This document shows positions 63,101-64,000 of a stretch of 64,000 nucleotides of DNA, one piece after another. The translations under genes and the position numbers were made by a program. Positions within the stretch are counted from its first letter, which is position 1, and every line of letters starts with the position of its first letter. The DNA is from Saccharopolyspora ipomoeae (GTDB lineage Bacteria > Actinomycetota > Actinomycetes > Mycobacteriales > Pseudonocardiaceae). The stretch is taken from contig NZ_JASAOF010000017.1 of assembly GCF_029952525.1 (NCBI RefSeq), positions 1 to 64,000 on the forward strand, written 5' to 3'. The notes below the pieces were generated by a model, which was not told the DNA's origin, made no database searches, and worked only from the letters and a program-made list of their open reading frames with translations.

Positions 63101-64000
63101 CGGCGAGGTCGGACTGCTCGACGGCGGCCCAGAACTCGGCGTCGGCCGGGTCGTTCGCTCCTCCCCCGGCCTGGCCGTGCCGACCCGGCACCGCGGGCTC
63201 GATCCAGAACCGCTCCCGCTGGAACGGGTAGGTCGGCAGGTCCACCCGCCGGGCGCCCTCGAAGTGCGGCGAGAAGTCGACCGCGACGCCGCGCACGAAC
63301 GCCTCCGCCAGCGAGGTCAGCACCCGGTCGGTGCCGCCCGCGTCGCGGCGCAGCGTGCCGCAGGCGACCGCGCGGACCTCGGCGTCGTCGATCGCGTCCT
63401 GCACGCCCGGCGTGAGCACCGGGTGCGCGGAGACCTCGACGAACGCCCGGTGCCCCGTCTCCAGCAGCGCGTCGACGGTCTCGGTGAACCGCACCGTCCG
63501 GCGCAGGTTGCGGTACCAGTACTCGGCGTCGGTGTCGGCGCCGTCGAGGCGTTCGCCGGTGACCGTGGAGAAGAACGGCACGTCCGGCCGCTGCGGGCGG
63601 ATCGGCGCCAGCTCGCGCAGCAGCTCGTCGTGCAGGTCCTCGACGTGCCGGGAGTGCGAGGCGTAGTCCACCTCGATGCGGCGGACCCGCACGCCCTCCT
63701 CGACCAGCGTCGCGCACAGCTCGTCGAGCGCGTCCAGGTCGCCCGAGATCGCCACCGAGCGCGGGCCGTTGGTGGCGGCCAGCGACACGCGACCGTCCCA
63801 GGCGGCCAGGCGGGGTTCGACCTCGGCGGCGGGCAGCGCGACGGAGGCGATGCCGCCGCGCCCCGCCAGTGCGCCCGCGATGGCCTTGCTGCGCAGCGCG
63901 ACGACGCGCGCGGCGTCCTGCAGCGACAGCGCACCGGCCACGCAGGCGGCGGCGATCTCGCCCTGCGAGTGGCCGATGACCGCGTCGGGTTCGACGCCGT
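48123..64000 (-). CDS. Multimodular type I PKS, partial at its 5' end: (AT-KR-ACP)(KS-AT-KR-ACP)(KS-AT-KR*-ACP)(KS-AT-KR-ACP)
   Basis: 5,291 codons are visible; the gene starts beyond the right edge. The first visible module enters in an AT with GHSQGE (residues 9-14 of the visible part) and YASH (~113), the methylmalonyl signature, then an A-type KR (~577; Trp but no LDD; Tyr ~720) and ACP (Ser ~888). Three further modules begin at ~945, ~2401 and ~3773, all with HAFH malonyl ATs. The third module's KR has lost its tyrosine (~3560) and LDD loop, so it should pass on a ketone. The C-terminal docking region ends [10 protein letters not shown]. The run methylmalonyl-KR, malonyl-KR, malonyl-dead KR, malonyl-KR reproduces the carboxyl-branch/hemiketal segment of candicidin-type (FscD) and amphotericin-type (AmphI) PKSs. 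Upstream modules outside the window should be KS-AT-DH-KR if this is a polyene line. Confidence 0.94.
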   Translation of the reverse strand, partial: GVEPDAVIGHSQGEIAAACVAGALSLQDAARVVALRSKAIAGALAGRGGIASVALPAAEVEPRLAAWDGRVSLAATNGPRSVAISGDLDALDELCATLVEEGVRVRRIEVDYASHSRHVEDLHDELLRELAPIRPQRPDVPFFSTVTGERLDGADTDAEYWYRNLRRTVRFTETVDALLETGHRAFVEVSAHPVLTPGVQDAIDDAEVRAVACGTLRRDAGGTDRVLTSLAEAFVRGVAVDFSPHFEGARRVDLPTYPFQRERFWIEPAVPGRHGQAGGGANDPADAEFWAAVEQSDLAALTSSLHVDEESLAAVLPALHSWRERSREKSTTDSWRYRVTWKPLRGLQDATLNGTWLLVGAESGPENSPENSPESGPESGAADDVRSALAENGADVRSLVLDETCADRAVLAERLGELDGIELAGVVSVLPSAEEPAETTAELPLGLVLTVALIQALGDAGIDAPLWNITRDAVATGRADAVAHPTQALALGLGWSAALEHPQRWGGSIDLPVELDPRAARRFAAALARPGDEDQIAVRANGVLARRVVHAPARADRTDLADRADRADQWTPRGTTLITGGTGTLGPHVARWLAHLGAEHLVLTSRSGPDAPGAAELAAELRELGTPATVVACDVADRDAVAGLLDDLRADGHQLRAVVHAAATIGLYPIEDATVEVLDEVLRAKVHGARNLDELVEHDLDAFVLFSSVSGMWGSGDHAAYVAGNAYLNSLACHRRARGLRATAISWGIWSDDLGLGRVDPEQIRRSGLEFMKAELALGSLQRAIEDDETELALAHVAWDRYHPVFTAARPTTLFDEIPEVRELTAAEQTRAADGGAAAALRALPAVERRQAVLQLVRAEAAKVLGHSSPDALPEDRAFREVGFDSITAVDLRNRLATATGLRLATTMVFDHPSALALTEHLLAQIGGGETRRDTPVVASVTDDEPIAIVGMACRYPGGVSSPEDLWRLVSDGVDAISGFPTDRGWEGLLHDPDPDRAGSTYSVQGGFLHDAAEFDPGFFGISPREALSMDPQQRLLLETAWEAIERAGIDPHRLRRSLTGAFIGASYQDYSAGRGGASPDEGHMITGALSSVLSGRISYLFGLEGPAVTLDTACSSSLMALHLACQSLRGGESSLALAGGVSIMSTPGAFVGFSRQRALAVDGRCKAYSEDADGMTLAEGVGLVLLERLSDAKRNGHPVLAVVRGSAVNQDGESNGLTAPNGLAQQRVIRQALANARLEASDVDAVEGHGTGTALGDPIEADALLATYGRDRQRPLLLGSIKSNIGHTQMASGVAGVIKVVEALQRGVLPRTLHVEQPSTKVDWVPGAIELLAEETAWPEVDRPRRAAVSSFGLSGTNAHAILEQAPETPAADDEPVGGPVPVLVSARADGALRAQAARLLALLDERPDLHLTDLAAGLATGRSTFEHRAAVIAAGRDEAVAGLTALRDDLPDPGLVRGIATRGRTALMFSGQGSQRLGMGRELYERFPVFADAFDEVCAHLDGELPIPLREVVWGDDADLLDRTGFAQPALFAIEVSLFRLVESLGVTPDQLVGHSVGEIAAAHVAGVLSLEDACRMVSARASLMQALPEGGAMVAVQAGEAEVAPHLTGGVSIAAVNGPDAVVIAGVEAEVLELAQRWKSKRLRVSHAFHSPLMDPVLDDFRAVVEGLEFHEPQIPLVVSGDVTSPEHWVRHVRETVRFADNVAQLAERDVRAALEIGPDGTLCALAQEILGDDAVLAPSLRADRDDVPALLGSLARVHVRGTGVNWAALFDGSGARPVDLPTYPFQHERFWPDTTPAEPETSGSVPLDEQFWDAVEREDFAALAEWRRSHQLSTVDSWRYRVSWRPVTSSAALTGRWLVLHAPGQDESELVDGLGAEVTRLEVADPSALADSLRDLDVPVDGVLSLLALDADLHAGLADTTTAVQALAGSGIDARLWVATRNAVSVTDGVPNPDQAAVWGLGRVVALEHPQLWGGLVDLPERLDRNAVRRLAGVLAGGGEDQVAVRPSGVHGRRLVRAGAALDSTGREFSPGTVLVTGGTGALGAHVARWLADAGAEHLLLVGTRGADAPGAAALAEELGERVTIAACDVADRDALAALLAEHRVTSVFHAAGAVDDGLVDSFTPESFTRVLRAKAIAARNLHELTSDLDAFVLFSSTAGVIGAAGQGNYAAANAYLDAFAEMRRARGLPATSVAWGPWAGSGMAVDEGVEDRLRRGGFSPMAPELAISALRQAVERGDTAIAVADIDWARFLPGLTQLRPAPLVGELAEARAEVAPEQRSEPLRELARLPEAERRRAVLDLLLANIAGVLGHSRASEIDADRAFRDLGFDSLTTLELRNQLSAAIGLTLPASLLFDYPTPVDLAEFLLAQAVGPAAVGSAEVAPVEVARADTDEPIAIVGIGCRFPGGIGSPEELWRLVADGADTVGPFPTDRGWDLDALGAGASAAREASFLRDVADFDAAFFGISPREALAMDPQQRLVLETAWEALERAGLDPAALRGSETGVFVGTNGQDYEHVLRRSLNADVLGYLATGNTASVMSGRLAYALGLEGPAVTVDTACSSSIVAMHWASTALRNGECSLALAGGVSVMSSPDSFVEFTAQDGLAADGRCKAFAEAADGTAWSEGVGVLVLERLSDARRNGHEVWGVLRGSAVNSDGASNGLTAPNGPSQQRVIRSALADAGLSTADIDAIEAHGTGTTLGDPIEAQALLSTFADRDRPLWLGSVKSNIGHAQAAAGVAGVIKVVMAMREGLLPKTAHVDEPTTHIDWVSGSLRLLTEPVAWPDVGRPRRAGVSAFGLSGTNAHVVLEAADEQPVADEQPVPVEQRRPVAVPLLVSGKTAAALDAQVERVRAAEGDLLDVAFSLATTRSAFAHRAALMPTATGLVEVTRDAVSRTNGSTAFLFSGQGSQRLGMGRDLHEHYPVFAEAFDEVLSHLDPHLRDVMWGEDEESLSQTGNAQPALFALEVALYRLIEFFGVTPAKLVGHSIGEVAAAHVSGVLSLEDACTLISVRARLMQALPSGGVMVSVRASESEVLPFLTDYSGIPEAENSRIRGSDYSGIRGPDYSRIPSPGDGSGSGGVVSLAAVNGPNSVVLAGDEDAVLEIAENWEFKRLGVSHAFHSALMEPMLGEFREAISGLVFREPRVPVVVSGDVTDPEFWVRHVRETVRFADNVERCGASRFVEIGPDGPLSALVEGSVPVLRRGRDEQESVAAALGRMFVAGIGVDWSAFFAGTGARRVHLPTYAFQHQRYWPETVPGSVVERTEPDWRYAIDWTPVSGSRDARGQWLVLVPGDDPWAANAADALGVDAVRAENVSAADTGVEYAGVVSLRDQRPIELLDALAEAGITAPLWCVTRGAVAVGDEPLRHPEQADVWGEGQVAALEHPESWGGLIDLPEVVADWFTAFPADESEIAIRTDGTRARRLVRAGTDGEPWTPRGTVLVVGGTGPMGALVARWLADNGAEHLVLTGETELSDLQATVVSCDASDRDALAALLGTVGDDLTAVVHADAPEHALTGLGHLDELLADRDLDAFLVLGSIAGTWGVRGGAQQAAHDARLAAFARQRHDRGRPTRFVAWGPWAETTDPSMTSHLRLSGLPAVPAQRALAALGRVVAGQEPAVAVADVHWETFAPALAERAVLFSGIPEARVDEPAGEPELRRALLAMPEGRRRSTALALVRERAAAVLGHGDAEAVEDDAPFRDLGFDSLTAVDLRNQLDRATGLSLSATLVFDHPTPVELAEHLLAELLGASDGPVQQVTRQATDEPIAIVGMSCRYPGGVRSPEDLWQLLVDEVDAVGEMPTDRGWDLGALFDEGRSATRCGGFLHDVADFDPDFFAISPREALVMDPQQRLVLEAAWESLERAGIDPGRLRGTDTGVFVGGGSGEYRAPAEITGMEWQTAQSASLLSGRVAYTFGLQGPTVSVDTACSSSLVSLHLAAQALRSGECSMALAGGVTVMATPVGFVEFSAQGALSGDGRCKAFSDDADGTGWAEGVGVLVLERLSDAERNGHQVLAVVRGSAINSDGASNGLTAPSGPAQQRVIRQALASAGLAPSDVDAVEAHGTGTELGDPIEAQGLLATYGRGRERPLWLGAVKSNIGHTQAASGVAGIMKMVMAMRHGELPKTLHADTPSSHVDWESGELRLLTERTAWPESPHPRRAGVSSFGASGTNAHVIIEQYEDDTEVAEPTVPVSEVLVPVSGRTPAALRDQARRLLDRVGSGHALTDVAFSAATTRAAFEQRAAVLAADHEELVDGLTALAEDRTSRRVWRGEAARNRKLAFLFSGQGAQRLGMGRGLHERFPVFARALDEVLEHLDPKLRDVMWGDDADLLDQTGYAQPALFAVEVALFRLVESLGIEPDHLVGHSIGEIAAAHVAGVLSLTDAAALVSARASLMQALPEGGAMASVQAGEEDVAELLTEGVSIAAVNGASSVVLAGAEDEVLELAGNWEFKRLKVSHAFHSPLMEPMLDDFRDVVRGLTFREPQIPMATSGDVTSPEHWVRHVRDTVRFADNVDASGATSFVEIGPDSPLSTLVGNSVPVLRRDRDEQAWFTQALGRLFVTGASPDWSAFFDGTGAHRIDLPTYAFQHQRYWPDTLPAPATAARPDTDDQAFWDAVERQDFPSLENVLQVDGTALSEVLPALLDWRKQHQDLAEVDSWRHRIAWRPLGGSHTGELTGTWLAVVPREHDQHVTAAVEALGASTVVVEVDAPDRDALAGALREHGSGIDGVASFLAHTAPGIGSAPDGVLLTAALVQALGDAGITAPLWCATRRGVSTDRTDHVEDVTQAGVWGLGRVAALEHPERWGGLIDLPDEFDDRAATLFRAVLAGLDGEDQVALRAGGVFARRLVQAPAPAPAATWDPTGTVLITGGTGALGGHVARSLARGGAEHLVLASRRGPDAPGADALRHELEEIGVGVTVAACDVADRAELQALLAAVPGTLTGVVHTAGVIDDGVLDRMTLERFADVFRAKVDSALLLDELTSGLDAFVLFSSASSAVGSPGQANYAAANSALDALAERRRSRGAPATSIAWGAWGGGGMAGSAEAEQSAQRAGIKPMAPELACTALRQLAAEPEPTAVVAAVDTGRSGRPARPNPLLRELIGDDVTDSATPSEPALREQLTGLAPDQRLDAVLELVRTLAAAVLGQPDVEVVRADRPFRDLGFDSLAVVELRNQLGAATGLSLASTLVFDHPTPADLAEHVLGELLPEAGAQDDAGAHDEEAEIRRLLGRVPLSQLREIGVLEPLLQLIGRDDAEPSHDDGIDAMSVDDLVQAALDGQD
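48360..52680 (-). other. PKS module: KS-AT(malonyl)-KR(B-type)-ACP
   Basis: KS Cys near 52195, AT GHSIGE near 50880 with HAFH and no repeat insert, KR with IDD and Tyr near 48945, ACP serine near 48472. A C-terminal docking segment follows to 48126. Predicted result is a hydroxyl at C13. Confidence 0.83.
54773..54868 (-). repeat. 24-bp AT-domain repeat array, 4 units
   Basis: Units at 54773, 54797, 54821 and 54845. The last two units match the end of the array at 46020-46091 almost exactly, and identity continues into the flanking AT sequence. Confidence 0.9.
55515..55550 (-). repeat. 18-bp direct repeat in a KS-AT linker
   Basis: Two perfect copies of AACCGGCTGCTCGTCAGC, encoding ADEQPV twice in the proline-rich linker between KS and AT. 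Confidence 0.85.
56890..61165 (-). other. PKS module: KS-AT(malonyl)-KR(B-type)-ACP
   Basis: KS Cys near 60660, AT GHSVGE near 59320 with HAFH and no repeat insert, KR with VDD and Tyr near 57480, ACP serine near 56992. The KS has the atypical [19 protein letters not shown] context. Predicted result is a hydroxyl at C17. Confidence 0.83.
62294..62338 (-). repeat. 9-bp tandem repeat, 5 units, before a KR domain
   Basis: Five units of GGTCGG(C/T)xx encode an [16 protein letters not shown]-like linker just before the KR nucleotide-binding loop. It has probably arisen by slippage. Confidence 0.8.
62859..62918 (-). repeat. 12-bp tandem repeat, 5 units, in a KR structural subdomain linker
   Basis: Five units of GC(C/T)G(C/T)TCTCCGG-type sequence encode an [19 protein letters not shown]-like acidic, proline-rich loop. 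In-frame and probably neutral. Confidence 0.8.

Larger units (their letters stand above)
61230..64000 (-). other. PKS module (partial): AT(methylmalonyl)-KR(A-type)-ACP
   Basis: The only AT here with GHSQGE and YASH, the methylmalonyl pair. The KR lacks LDD and has [18 protein letters not shown] with the A-type tryptophan. It installs the single visible methyl branch (C18 counting from the thioesterase end) and a hydroxyl at C19. Its KS lies outside the window. Confidence 0.85.

Overview
The window is very GC-rich and filled with giant modular type I polyketide synthase (PKS) genes. This points to an actinomycete; a member of the Pseudonocardiales (Saccharopolyspora/Amycolatopsis-like) is a reasonable guess, but nothing here fixes the genus. 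Both edges cut through PKS genes, so this is the middle of a larger biosynthetic cluster. No tRNA, rRNA, CRISPR array, insertion sequence, regulator or transporter gene was seen.

Layout. (1) 1-13541, minus strand: a loading PKS (acyl-CoA ligase-ACP-KS-AT-KR-ACP) followed by a second PKS gene (KS-AT-DH-KR-ACP, then KS-AT...) that leaves the window on the left. (2) 13542-13796: divergent promoter region. (3) 13797-20325, plus strand: five tailoring genes, namely an MhpA-like FAD hydroxylase, a SAM methyltransferase, an O-methyltransferase, a TfdB-like FAD hydroxylase and a second SAM methyltransferase. (4) 20326-20612: convergent end zone with two strong hairpins. (5) 20613-64000, minus strand, read right to left: a PKS entering from the right (partial AT-KR-ACP plus three KS-AT-KR-ACP modules), a four-module PKS of 6,605 aa, a single-module PKS ending in a thioesterase, and two cytochromes P450.

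How it works together. The ligase-ACP pair activates and loads an unidentified carboxylic acid starter. The left PKS genes extend it, and the right PKS genes perform the last nine extensions before thioesterase release. Reading the right-hand domains back from the thioesterase gives hydroxyls at C3, C5, C9, C11 and C13, a CH2 at C7, an unreduced ketone at C15 (dead KR), hydroxyls at C17 and C19, and a methyl branch at C18 (the only methylmalonyl-type AT seen). This is the polyol and hemiketal half of candicidin/FR-008-type polyene macrolides, and the ligase-ACP loading PKS also resembles that family. However, module 1 has an intact KR and module 2 a DH-KR pair, both with malonyl ATs. That does not fit the p-aminoacetophenone start of candicidin, and the hydroxylase/methyltransferase cassette is not part of that pathway as I know it. 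A relative with a different, hydroxylated and methylated starter is my inference.

The strangest sequence feature is a set of in-frame 24-bp tandem repeats inserted at the same site of eight AT domains, with 2-4 copies each.
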